This document shows, one piece after another, positions 36,918-47,247 of a stretch of 64,000 nt of DNA. The notes under the pieces are model-generated. The model ran no database searches, had not been told where the DNA came from, and saw only the letters and a list, made by a program, of their open reading frames with translations. Every line of letters starts with the position of its first letter. The stretch's first letter is position 1. Origin of the DNA: Coptis chinensis (lineage: Eukaryota; Streptophyta; Magnoliopsida; Ranunculales; Ranunculaceae); assembly GCA_015680905.1 (NCBI GenBank), contig CM027378.1:60227501-60291500 (forward strand). Reading direction: 5' to 3'. Made by a program: the position numbers and the translations under genes.

Positions 36918-37512
36918 GATAACTGGGATGAAATGATGATGGGATGAGTACCATCAATTTCAAGATATATGTATTTTAGGTAAGGAGGGAGAGGCTTAAG
37001 GGCAGGAGTAGGTGATGTGGGTAACAAGGTCTCTACAGGATTCTGTTCTTCCATAATAAACATTTGGGCTGGTGACGTCTCTTCATGTTTAGGTAACTCA
37101 TCATCTAAATTGTATAAAGGAATGGATTCTAAGGTGGCAGTGGTATCTTCTTTATAATGATCCATATCAAAATCTGAATCTTTGAAGGATAAGAACTGGT
37201 GCACCTCATTCTCTGGGAAAGTCCTGTCACAGTACTCTTGCACTACACTGTCTATCATACTAACTTTTCCATTCAACTCTTCTTCCATTTGCTGTTGCAT
37301 CATCTTGAAAACATTAACTTCTACTGAGAGATTTTCGAAAGACATGGTCATAGATCCATTACGGAAATTTATGAGGACATTGGCTGCTACCAAAAATGGG
37401 TGCCCTAGAATAATGGGTATGGAATCATGAGCGACTTTGGTGTCAAGGATGACAAAATCAACAGGGTAGTAAAAGTCTTTAACCTTTACGAGCATATTTT
37501 CTACTACTACAT
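36918..37512 (-). pseudogene. Element A protease C-part and linker to RT
   Basis: Minus-strand frame with VENMLVKVKDFYYPVDFVIL, ILGHPFLVAANVLI and a terminal LKPLPPYLKYIYL, the Athila protease-to-RT linker, closely parallel to element C's protease. It is bounded on the low side by element B and on the high side by element D. Residues before VVENML in the open frame come from D's LTR. Confidence 0.85.
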
Positions 37513-37986
37513 TGTTTCGACCCCCACCTACGTGGCAAACGTCCATTACTAGGGGTCTCTATTTTATTCATTTAATCGACAGGGCTAAAGCCCAATTTGC
37601 AATACCATGGATCAATGTACAGGCCCATTAACTCATGTGTTTAAGGCTGAACCTTAGACACATGGCTTTCCACTAATGTACATTGATTTATGTCTGGATT
37701 CATTTCTTATCAAAGAGATAATTATCAGTTGAAAGTTATAGTCTATCACAATTACTCAAGCTACAAGATTACTTGAGCTACAAGGACTCTCTACTCTACC
37801 TATATAAATACCAAACTGTTTTTCATAAGGAACTAAGTGGAAACTTGATCCCTAGAGAATAGATCTTGGGTACGTAGGCAGCCATTATTTGGTTCAGTTT
37901 CATCTCCCCCAACATCAAATTCCTTTGTTTCTTAGTGTGTTCTTTACCATTGCTCTCGTTGTGTTGAAGCGGTTCTTGCGAAAACA
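37513..37986 (+). repeat. Element D 5' LTR
   Basis: Starts TGTTTCGACCCCCACCTACG and ends GCGAAAACA. TATA-like CTATATAAATACC near 37797. Matches 45501-45968. Confidence 0.92.
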
Positions 37987-38042
37987 TAATTGGCTGGCCC
38001 CGTGGGGGAATTTTGAATTCATTATCACGTGAAACAATAAAG

Positions 38043-39300
38043 ATGGTAAGCACAAGAAGCAGACCAAATAGTCAACATATTCCTCCTGCTAATAGGAATT
38101 GCAACCCTCGAAATTCAAATCGGCCAATGCAAGAACAGTTGAACAATCAAGTTGCTCCTAGTGGTAAGATCAATTCTCAACATCCAACCATAGCAGTGCC
38201 ACCACCACCACCACCGCCTCCGCTACCGCCACTCCTAATACGGTTGAGCGTGAGTTACGACAAAGAGGCAAAGGCCGGTGGACGAGGCTGCAAATTCAAT
38301 AACATCAGGTGACCACGAAGGGACGCAGGCCATTCCAGTGTATGGGATTGTCTTGAAGATCCACTTCATCGTCCTCAACAACGTGTTATTTCTCAAACAC
38401 AATCAACCAGTGCACACTCTAAGAGTAACCTATTACCCGTACTTATGGGGAGAATCGGATTGGCAGGGATAACTATTACCCTAGACATGTCCGATCTCAA
38501 ATGGAAGATTTACCTCTGAGAAGCAATTTCAGGGAAGACCGCCATCCGAGATATGTCCGACATGACCGGGAAGGCGAAAGCATCCCGCAACAAGAGCAAC
38601 AAAACATGGAGAAGTGGTATAATTATACCGACCACCCGGCCAAGGGTGACTACCGGCCTAGACAGGCTGGTTACAGGGATAGACAAAGACAATCACCGGT
38701 CGGAGCTGATCCTGCGTACCGCCAAAGATCTCTAACTCCAATAAGAGATAATGGAAGGTATCCTTCTCCACATGAGCACGACCGGGGGCGTCCAGTTATT
38801 CGAGACAATACTTTAACTCTAACAGAACAACAGTTGAAAGAGTTGATATATTGCAAAAGAACTTAACGATAGAGAGTCAAGGGATGTAAGAATGAAAAAC
38901 TTGACAGTCAATGATGGCGTACTTGATAAGTTTTCGCTCGACATTCAAGAAGCTTACCACCATCCCGACTTCAAACAAACCGATTTTGAACTTTATGATG
39001 AGTCGGAAGGAGATCCTGGCTTGCATGTTCTATCGTTCAAAAATAAGTTGGTGTTATGGGGTGGAGATGATCCGCTCACGTGTAAGCTCTTTCCATCAAC
39101 TCTAAAGGGAGAAGCATTACGCTGGTTTAGTGAGTTGCCTTCAAGATCAATTCACTAATAAAATGAACTAGAAAATCAGTTTGTTAATCGTTTCTGCCAC
39201 AATTGCAAGACGCCAAAGGATGTCGACTCACTTTTGAACATCAAGCAACAACGTGACGAAAAGTTACGTACTTTTGTTACTAGGTTTCGTAAAGCGGCGA
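38043..39300 (+). pseudogene. Element D gag
   Basis: Start at 38043 (MVSTRSRPNSQHIPP), with a proline run at about 38200-38230, an arginine/aspartate-rich segment (38501-38866) and the gag core at 38892-39158 (LKGEALRWFSELPSRSIH). Frames shift several times and stops occur. The core closely resembles element B's gag (LKGEALRWLSGLPARSI), so B and D are related lineages. Confidence 0.85.
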
Positions 39301-39346
39301 AGATCGCCCCCTACCGCAAACAGCGGTACCAACGCCTCCGAAAGAA

Positions 39347-39787
39347 GGCGTCATGGAAGAAAGTATAAGGAAAAACTTCATCCCAGATTGGACCGACCTG
39401 ACAGGGAAGGCCGACCTCGCAGATTTGTGGAAAATTGCCATCCTAGACAGGTCCGTCCAGACAGGGAAAAAAGGAGTCACGGAAGAAAGTATTAGGAAAA
39501 ACTTCATCCCAGACTGGACCGACCTGACAGGGAAGGCTGACCTCGCAGATTTGCCGAAAATCGCCATCTTAGACAGGTCCGTCCAGATAGGGAAAAAAGG
39601 TGTCACAGAAGAAAGTATAAGGAAAACCTTCATCCTAGACTGGACCGACCTGACAGGGAAGGCCGACCTCACAGATTTGAGAAAAACTGTCATCCCAGAC
39701 GGGTCGGACCAGGCAGGGATGGAAGGTGTCACTGAAACAACTAGAGGAAGACCACAATCCCGGACAAACTCCATACGACCTAGATAG
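39347..39787 (+). repeat. 126-bp tandem repeat in D gag (3 full units plus part)
   Basis: Units start at 39347, 39473, 39599 and 39725, exactly 126 bp (42 codons) apart. In the frame continuing gag the unit reads as an Arg-rich segment (RPRRFVENCHPRQVRPDREK); in another frame it is open as 42-residue repeats (EESIRKNFIPDWTDL). The basic frame is the likely original, giving a charged gag tail. Confidence 0.9.
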
Positions 39788-39959
39788 GTTGGTTACACGC
39801 AAAGAAAAAGACAATCTCGATCGGGACCGAAAGTGTGTACCGCCTAAAATCTCTAACTCTTGTAAGAGGTAATGGCAGGTGTCATCTTCCATATAGGCTC
39901 GACTGGGGGCGTCTGTCTGTTTAAATCTTCTGGGTGAAATGGATTTCACTCTTTAATAC
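39788..39959 (+). other. Deletion junction in element D
   Basis: Gag-like sequence ends and RT C-terminal sequence begins at about 39960. The expected protease and the RT N-part are absent. Confidence 0.6.
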
Positions 39960-41222
39960 AATTTTTTCCGATCTGCTGGGAAAAATAATGGAGGCTTATA
40001 TCGATGATATAGTCGTTAAATCGAAGGATACGGGTGATCATCTTTCCGATCTTTAACTTGTTTTTGATAGGCTTAACAAGTATAACATGAGACTCAATCC
40101 CGCCAAATGTTCTTTTGGGCCTCTCTTCTGGAAAATTTATGGGATACCTCATAACTCGTAGAGGTATTGAGGCTAAACCTGATAAGATACGCGCCGTTAT
40201 TGATATGCCATCACCCAAAAATAAGAAGGAAATTCAACGACTTACTGGTCGGCTTGCCGCTCTTCATAGATTTATTTCTAAATATTCCGATCGTTGTCAT
40301 CCCTTCTTCCAGACTTTAAAGAGGGCGGCAACTTGGAACATTGATTGTGAGATGGCATTGCAACAACTGAAGAAATACTTGGTCAGTCCTCCTATATTGA
40401 CAAGTCCTTCAACGGGTCAACCTAGTGGCATATACCTGGCAGCTACAACTCAAGCTGTTAGTGCTGTTCTTTTCATTGATGATGGTAGACCCGTCTTTTT
40501 TATCAGAATCAAGTAGATTAGCCGAATGGGAAAGTTATCTTAATGCATATAGCAATGTCTTTGAAAGTCGTACTACTGAAAAAGGATATGCTCTGGCTTC
40601 TTTGATAGCTGATTTTTCGATTGATGATTCTCTTATTGACGATTTCTTCCGCCAGGAAGAATCTATGGAAGACATTCTGCCGCCGCTAACTGGGGGCGAC
40701 GAAGACCAACATGAAAACGCAATTCCTAATCCCATTGACCTATGTATTGTTTACTCAGATGGCTCCCATAGTAAATCTGGTCGGAATTGGATGTGTTTTG
40801 TTAAACCCGCGGAGAAAAAGATTGGGAAATCTATGCGACTTGGCCGCCGCTTCAAATAACGGCGGTATGAGGATGCTATTTGTGCCTTGAGAACAGCTTT
40901 GACACTGGGGGTGCGAAAGCTCCAGTTATACACGGATTCTCGCCTTGTTGCAAATTAGTTTGGTGGGTCTTTTGAAGCAAGAGATGAGCGTATGGCAGCT
41001 TATCTTAGTTTGATACATAGTCTTGCTCGACAATTTGATAACATCTCTATCACTCAAAGACCCCGAAATGACTTACGTCATGCATATTCATTGGCTTATC
41101 TCTTCGCCGCCGTTAGAAGCGAAGGGCTTGACACATCACTTTTGCAGTCATCTTTTCGTCAGTCTAAGTTTGAACGTTTTTACGCTCGCTTAGTTCATTA
41201 CTATCATTACGAAAAAATCTGA
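39960..41222 (+). pseudogene. Element D RT C-part and RNase H
   Basis: YIDD at 39997-40008, then RT thumb/connection (IQRLTGRLAALHRFISKYSD), RNase H remnants (AEWESYLNAYSNVFESR) and a second, RNase-H-like block (CIVYSDGSHSKSG at about 40740-40780). Dual RNase H is a Tat-lineage trait. The final frame (40992-41222) ends just inside the first unit of the 87-bp array. Stops and frame shifts are present. Confidence 0.8.
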
Positions 41223-41720
41223 CGAAGTTACCACATTTAGCTTCATCAGCTTAAGTTTGAACGCTTTTACGCTCGCTTAGTTCATTACTATCATTACGAA
41301 AAAATCTGACGAAGTTACCACATTTAGCCGTCAGCTTAAGTTTGAACGCTTTTACGCTCGCTTAGTTCATTACTATCATTACGAAAAAATCTGACGAAGT
41401 TACCACATTTAGTTTTGTCAGTCTAAGTTTGAACGCTTTTTACGCTCGCTTAGTCATTATTATTGCTACAACAAAATCTGACGAAGTTACTACGTTTAGC
41501 TTCGCCAGTCTAAGTTTGAACGCTTTTACGCTCACTTAATTCGTTACTATCACTATAACAAAATCTGACAAAGTTACCACGTTTAACTTTATCAGTCTAA
41601 GTTTGAATGCTTTTATGCTCGCTTAGTCCGTTACTATCACTACGACAATATCCGACTAAGTCATCGCGTTCCATTTTGTCAGTCGAAGTTCGAACGTTTT
41701 TACACTCGCTTAGTCTAATT
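41160..41720. repeat. 87-bp tandem array at the end of D pol (7 units)
   Basis: CAGTCTAAGTTTGAACG-type starts at 41160, 41247, 41332, 41419, 41506, 41593 and 41680; spacing is 87, 85, 87, 87, 87, 87. The first unit is part of the last pol frame and includes its stop codon. Confidence 0.95.
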
Positions 41721-42255
41721 TTGCCGAGTTAAGTTAGCATTGGGGGCATTTTTCTCTACATGGGGGCGTCTCGTTCTATTTCATTTCAATTGCATAAATC
41801 TACAACATTGTCAGTTTTCCGCAGGTATGTTATCTGACACAACAATAATATTCAATAACAAACCCATCTTTATTTTTATTTTTCATCAAAAGAAGTTTTA
41901 GCTCTATGGTATTACATTCACATGATTACCTAATCAATTGTCTCTGTCAATTGTCTTACGATTGTTCGATTAAATCTTAATTTTCATCTTCGAAATCTGC
42001 ATTCGCTTCGCTTAGCGCTTTTGGTTAACTATTTTCCGCAGTCATTCCTTTTTCTAAGGCATTGTGTCGCTCTTTCTCAACGACACTTCTGTCAGTTTCT
42101 TTAATTCATCTACATTAATTGGCGACTTTACTCGTTGCTAAACTTTTCTCCGTCAACTCTTTATGAATATAATTTGCTTTCGTAATACCGCCCGTTTCTC
42201 CGTCGCGGCGAGAATTAAAGCATTACGTCAACTTTCTTCACGAAAACTTTATTCA
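41721..42255 (+). other. Element D 3' non-coding region
   Basis: T-rich sequence with no recognised gene. GGGGGC-type purine tracts near 41742 and 41762 could be decayed polypurine tracts. Confidence 0.4.
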
Positions 42256-42535
42256 CTTCATTATTTTTCTAAGGCATTGTGCGATCTTTCTCTGAAAAAT
42301 TTCCGGCGAAAAATTTTCGTCGACTTCATTATTTTTTCTAAGGCATTGTGCTGATCTTTCTACGAAAAAATTTCCTAGCGAAAATTTTCGTCAACGTCAT
42401 TATTTTTTCTAAGGCATTGTGCCGATCTTTCTACGAGAAATTTTCCAAGTGAAATTTTTTGACGGCTTCATTATTTTTCTAAGGCATTAAAATTTGTCAA
42501 CTTTACGAAATTAAACTTTCCGAGGCTCGTACAAC
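42256..42535. repeat. ~70-bp tandem array in element D (4 units)
   Basis: CTTCATTATTTTTCTAAGGC-type starts at 42256, 42324, 42395 and 42466, each followed by CATTGTG..GATCTTTCT and a GAAAATTTTCG motif in most units. Confidence 0.85.
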
Positions 42536-42777
42536 CGTCGTTTTTCCGTGCGGCAAAAAATCGCATTACGTTAACTTTTTAAGCGAAAAATTTATTCAAC
42601 TTTTTTATTTATTTTTCTACGGCATTGTGATCTTTCCGTTCGAAACTTTTCGTCAATATCTTTTACTCGTAATTCCGCCGTTTCAACCTGTGACGAAAAT
42701 ACAAATCTTTTCGTTAGTCTTTCAGACTTAACCAAAATTTGAAGCTAACTGGGAAAAAAAATATTGACATACCTGTT

Positions 42778-43230
42778 TTATGCTGTCGAATTTTTTTGCC
42801 ACTGCTTTGTCATATTTTCTGAACTTTTATCCGTCTTCTTCGGCAGCCCAAAATAACTCAATAATTGCGCAATTTCTTTGTTTAACGGAATTGCACTCCC
42901 GGAACTTAATTGTGAGTAAGCCGTTACTACTTCATCTTCTTCGACTTTCGTTTCAAATTCATACACTTCGTCCATCTCAAATCTCTCGAGTACTAGTATT
43001 TTCCGTAGTTCTTCAAGTGACCATCGCCGTGGCGTCGTGCATTTGTTGTATCTGTCACCTTCTTTCCACCTCACCAAGTCTACGATCGTCATTGAGTCTT
43101 CTTCGTCTCGATTATCTTTCGCCCATATAATACGGTCATTTCTACCTGCGGCAAAAAAAAAAAAAAAAAAAATCGTCAGATAGCTCAAAAATCCGGGTTC
43201 ACTTGATCCAAATGGGGTGCACCGGGACAA
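42778..43230 (-). CDS. Antisense ORF of element D, possibly spliced; function unknown
   Basis: The frame opposite to D's pol encodes an acidic, E/D-rich product (RRWSLEELRKILVLERFEMD; LLSYFGLPKKTD) with no domain I recognise. Its N-terminal part overlaps an 18-20 nt pyrimidine tract ending GCCGCAG, read on the minus strand at about 43146-43172. That looks like a splice acceptor, so the real exon may start near 43145 and an upstream exon may lie in the minus frame 43385-43185. Antisense genes at this place are known in some Tat elements. It could also be captured host sequence. Confidence 0.4.
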   Translation of the reverse strand: MSRCTPFGSSEPGFLSYLTIFFFFFFAAGRNDRIIWAKDNRDEEDSMTIVDLVRWKEGDRYNKCTTPRRWSLEELRKILVLERFEMDEVYEFETKVEEDEVVTAYSQLSSGSAIPLNKEIAQLLSYFGLPKKTDKSSENMTKQWQKNSTA

Positions 43231-43552
43231 ATCGAGTGCAACGCAGGTACAGTGCCTTTACTTTGCTGCCGCTTGCACCATATCCTGTTTGTTACAACAG
43301 TTTTCAAAACGGGCGCCATCTCTCGCCTCCATAACGTTTCCTCCATAAATGTTCGAGTTTTTGGCACGTCCAAAGCTTCCTCCACCTACACTCTTGTAGT
43401 AGCTACTGGGGTGGGAACCCCCAATACAAATAATGAAAGAAAGGGTGAACCACCACCACTTGCATACTTATCTTCAGCTTCTGCTTCAGAAAATCCTGTG
43501 TTGGTAGCATAGGCATTGGTATGAGCGGTTGTTTCAATACCAGATTAATATA
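43231..43552 (+). other. Unassigned stretch upstream of the captured exon
   Basis: A plus frame ending ...ASENPVLVA and an overlapping minus frame (start at 43385) are both open; neither resembles a family I know. It may be the 5' UTR of the host gene that supplied 43553-44101. Confidence 0.3.
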
Positions 43553-44101
43553 ATGGGTTCCTTTTCCGAAATCCTTCAACAACCAGTAACCGTCGCAGCT
43601 GCTGTTGCTATAGCTGCTGCTGTCTCTGCTAATTTACCTTGTAACTTTATTTCCTCCAAATCATCTAATGAACCCTCGTCATTGTCTTCCCAGAAGCCGA
43701 GACTCAATTTTTATTCTACATCATCTGAGAAACAAGTGAACAAGTCATGGGCCTTTTTGAGTCCATTGTCCGAGTTTACCAATTTCTCATTATCAACTAG
43801 AGTTCGTATGCCTTTATCTAATAGTATTAAGGACTTGGCTCCTGCTTCGAATTTGTATTTGACTCAGAATCCCTTGTTCAACTCCCTTGTGTCCCCAATT
43901 GCTTCTCATCCTTCTCTCCTCGCTTTGCATCGATCTGCTGAATCACTCTATGCTGTGGGTTTTGATGATTCTAGGCATTTCAAACCTTCGCCCCCTCCTG
44001 AGGTTATGTATAAATGGCGTTTGCTTGAGCCAAATTTGCGTAAAGTTTTCGATGATTCAGACTGTTTATTGGCCAAGTCTCGAACAGTTACAGTGATGTA
44101 G
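43553..44101 (+). pseudogene. Host gene fragment: N-terminal exon of a DUF829/TMEM53-like alpha/beta-hydrolase
   Basis: The open frame from ATG 43553 gives an Ala-rich N-terminus (VTVAAAVAIAAAVSANLP), a Ser-rich linker, then HRSAESLYAVGFDDSRHFKP, EVMYKWRLLEPN and SRTVTVM before a stop. Plant DUF829 (TMEM53-like) proteins have a similar YKW.LPEP...SKSRTVVVLLGW junction leading into the hydrolase fold. Here the sequence stops at that point, so the catalytic domain is missing. The fragment lies inside element D, between the antisense ORF and the 3' end, on the element's sense strand. Family recognition is from memory of the motif order and has not been searched. Confidence 0.6.
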
Positions 44102-44534
44102 TTGAAATTGAGGAAAAGGCAGAAATCAATGTTTGGTTTTTCGGTTTTAGCTTGCCTTTTGAGTTAAGGCAGGAGACCGTAATCCTTTTATACACCTTTT
44201 TATGGTTTCTCCAACCAACAATTAAGCAGGCCCAACGTATTTTGGATGGATCAAACTGAAAAACACTTATCTAATCCGAATTCTTATCTACTCCACATTC
44301 TTTTCTAATCCAATTCCGTCTCTAATCTTAATTCTTATCTACTCCACATTCTTATCCGCAACCTTTGAATCCAATTCGTAGTTAAATTCATTTTCTTTCT
44401 ATTATTACTAAACTGCCATTACATTTAATTTCAACGGTCTAATCTTAATATCGCTATTCCGTTGGCATGCGTCGTCGAAATCAACTTTCGTATTATTACG
44501 TAATGCGTTCGGTACAGTTTTCAGCAATCAATTT
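44102..44534 (+). other. Element D sequence after the captured exon
   Basis: AT-rich, no gene recognised. A short motif (CTTATCTACTCCACATTCTT) occurs near 44285 and 44336. Confidence 0.4.
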
Positions 44535-45500
44535 CTTTTGAAATTTTTTCTGTGCATCTTTTATTTTTTCTGTGCATTTTCAACCATTTTTTAACTACAT
44601 TGCGTCCCGTATACGTTAGTTTGACATTATTTCGTTCCCGATAATTCACAATTTTTTCCCAATTATCCATTTTCCTATCGTTTACGTTCACACGACACTT
44701 TGTTATACATTCCGCTTACTCTTTTCTTATTCCAAGTTTTCCTTAATTTTTCTTCTCTTCTTTGCCATGTGAACTTTGTTAAGCATGGAAAAAGCGAAGC
44801 GATGTTTCGACCAGCACCTCACGTAATAAACGTCCATTACTAGGGGTCTCTATTTTATTCATTTAATCGACAGGGCTAAAGCCCAATTTGCAATACCATG
44901 GATCAATGTACAGGCCCATTAACTCATGTGTCTAAGGCTGAACCTTAGACACATGGCTTGCCACTAATGTACATTGATTTATGTCCAGATTTATTTCTTA
45001 TCAAAGAGATAATTATCAGTTGAAAGTTATAGTCTATCACAATTACTCAAGCTACAAGATTACTTGAGCTACAAGGACTCTCTACTCTACCTATATAAAT
45101 ACCAAACTGTTTTTCATAAGGAACTACGTGGAAACTTGATCCCTAGAGAATAGATCTTGGGTACATAGACAGCCATTATTTGGTTCAGTTTCATCTCCCC
45201 CAACATCAAATTCCTTTGTTTCTTAGTGTGTTCTTTTGAAATTTTTTCTGTGCATCTTTTATTTTTTCTATGCATTTTTCAACCATTTTTTAACTACATT
45301 GCGTCCCGTATACGTTAGTTTGACATTATTTCGTTCCCGATAATTCACGAATTTTTCCCAATTATCCATTTTCCTATCGTTTACGTTCACACGACACTTT
45401 GTTATACATTCCGCTTACTCTTTTCTTATTCCAAGTTTTCCTTAATTTTTCTTCTCTTCTTTGCCATGTGAACTTTGTTCACATGACAAAGAGGGGGCGG
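44535..45500 (+). repeat. Tandem duplication of D 3' region plus LTR
   Basis: The segment starting CTTTTGAAATTTTTTCTGTG occurs at 44535 and again at 45233 (period 698). Between them lies an extra LTR copy (44803-45233) missing its last part. The junction falls at TTCTTT, shared by the LTR interior and the 3' region. The polypurine tract before the extra LTR is decayed, while that before 45501 is intact. Confidence 0.9.
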
Positions 45501-45968
45501 TGTTTCGACCCCCACCTACGTGTCAAACGTCCATTACTAGGGGTCTCTATTTTATTCATTTAATCGACAGGGCTAAAGCCCAATTTGCAATACCATGGAT
45601 CAATGTACATGCCCATTAACTCATGTGTCTAAGGCTAGACACATGGCTTGCCACTAATGTACATTGATTTATGTCCAGATTCATTTTTTATCAAAGAGAT
45701 AATTATCAGTTGAAAGTTATAGTCTATCACAATTACTCAAGCTACAAGATTACTTGAGCTACAAGGACTATCTACTCTACCTATATAAATACCAAACTGT
45801 TTTTCATAAGGAACTACGTGGAAACTTGATCCCTAGAGAATAGATCTTGGGTACGTAGGTAGCCATTATTTGGTTCAGTTTCATCTCCCCCAACATCAAA
45901 TTTCTCTGTTTCTTAGTGTGTTCTTTACCATTTCTCTCGTTGTGTTGAAGCAGTTTACTGCAGAAACA
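45501..45968 (+). repeat. Element D 3' LTR
   Basis: Begins TGTTTCGACCCCCACCTACG directly after the polypurine tract and ends GCAGAAACA. Confidence 0.92.
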
Positions 45969-45973
45969 TACAC

Positions 45974-46112
45974 CTTTTGGGTATTTAATGGATCAATCGG
46001 CTAATTGTAAGGTCATAGTTGTAGGTGTAAGCTCATGGAAACCGAGTTGTTTAAATAGGTAGTATGGAAGGAGGTTAACACTTGCTCCAAGATCGAGCAA
46101 GTTAGTTAAATA
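45974..46112 (-). pseudogene. Element A protease N-part
   Basis: The minus strand encodes LLDLGASVNLLPYYLFKQLG, closely matching the same block in element C, followed by LQLAD-stop-SIKYPKG. The stop is TGA where element C has CGA. The domain continues at 37512 beyond element D. Confidence 0.8.
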
Positions 46113-46439
46113 CTACATCATACACGTGAAAAAGAAATATAAAAATAAATAGATATACAAACACTAGGAATCCTAGTCAGAATCCTTTCGTGACTTGTCT
46201 CGACATCTAGAAGATCCTTCTCCTTGTTGACGTCGAGGCCTGGCATATCTATCACTATGCGGGAGCACGTCTCTGATGCTCTGCAATGTTCTAGTGACAT
46301 TGTGCTAAAAACATCGCTACTCCTGCTGGAAGGTACGCTGCTCCTCTCTAAGGGTATGTTGTTCTGCTCTGATATTCTGCTATTAAGCTATGATGTTACC
46401 CTGAGTTTCCCTGAGCTGGTGGAGATATGAGTGCAGAAT

Positions 46440-47247
46440 CCTTTGGCCTCCATGGAGGAAGTGAATTTCGTCCATGGGCTGAGTGAACTGTCAAGTGGCA
46501 TCTTTAGCTAACTAATCCACCTTCTCAATTGGGAGTGCTTGCTCAGCGGCTCTGGCTTCAAGTGGAAGCAATGACTTCTGGACGCAGTGGGCATAGATAG
46601 GACCTGTGGTAGCATCCTTGACCTCCACTAGGGCGTCTGTGGCTCCCCAGTGCTACATGATCTTGGTGACCAACACTGGTAGTGGGGCAGTTGACTTCTT
46701 CGATTTGCAGAGTTGCTCGAAGATAAAGGAGACGATGCAGAAGCTATTCATCTACTCATGAAGAATCCATAAAAGATGAAGCATCGCCTTACCTATATCC
46801 GAAGGCTTGGCCGAGCCTAGCAGGTTGTAGGTTGTCTACTGAGATACTGCTAGTTGGTTCCTTCGTAGTGAATTCTGATAAACGCAGTGAGACTTGGGGT
46901 TTTTAACCCCCTCGAGAAGTGTCTCTACCATCATCACATTAATGGTCTTACCATCTGGGGACTGTTCTGTCTGAACATAAGCCTTCAAAGGAATCCCCAG
47001 AACTCCACTCACCACCTCCTTTGTGAGCTCCAGAGAGTGGCCATCCTTAACAACCGTAATGCGGTCATCCTCCCCTGCAATTATAAAATGAAAGAGTAAG
47101 AGAGGGAGAATAAACTGCATCTTCCAACAAAACCAAGGGTTCCCATCCTTTTCTTCTGATCTCAGCCCTGAAGTGCACTTCAAACAGATCGGAATAGAAG
47201 AGGTCTCGAAAATTTTGCTCCGGCACGATTTTAAGAATTCGAGCCAT
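46440..47247 (-). pseudogene. ORF of the 'putative plant transposon protein' type, broken
   Basis: Frames 47247-47065 (GWEPLVLLEDAVYSPSLTLS) and 47183-46836 (LTKEVVSGVLGIPLKAYV) join after a frame change near 47070. Further conserved-looking blocks follow with stops to about 46440 (PSDIGKAMLHLLWILHE). Same family as 27912-28265. It lies beyond the point where element A breaks off (46112), so it probably belongs to a different Athila-type remnant. Confidence 0.55.

Larger units (their letters stand above)
37513..45968 (+). mobile_element. Element D: Tat/Retand-like LTR retrotransposon with captured sequence
   Basis: Plus orientation. 5' LTR 37513-37986 and 3' LTR 45501-45968, with an extra truncated LTR at 44803-45233. 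Flanking TACAT (37508-37512) and TACAC (45969-45973) match at 4 of 5 bases. Primer-binding site TGGCTGGCCCCGTGGGG (37991-38007). Polypurine tract AAAGAGGGGGCGG (45488-45500). Gag, a 126-bp coding repeat, part of RT, RNase H, an 87-bp array, a 70-bp array, an antisense ORF and a host-gene-like exon follow in order. Protease and most of RT are missing between about 39800 and 39960, and no integrase is visible. The insertion splits the protease of element A. Confidence 0.9.

Noticed and set aside
41160..42535. Regularly spaced repeats that could suggest a CRISPR array
   Set aside because: Units are contiguous tandem copies without unique spacers, in a plant retrotransposon.
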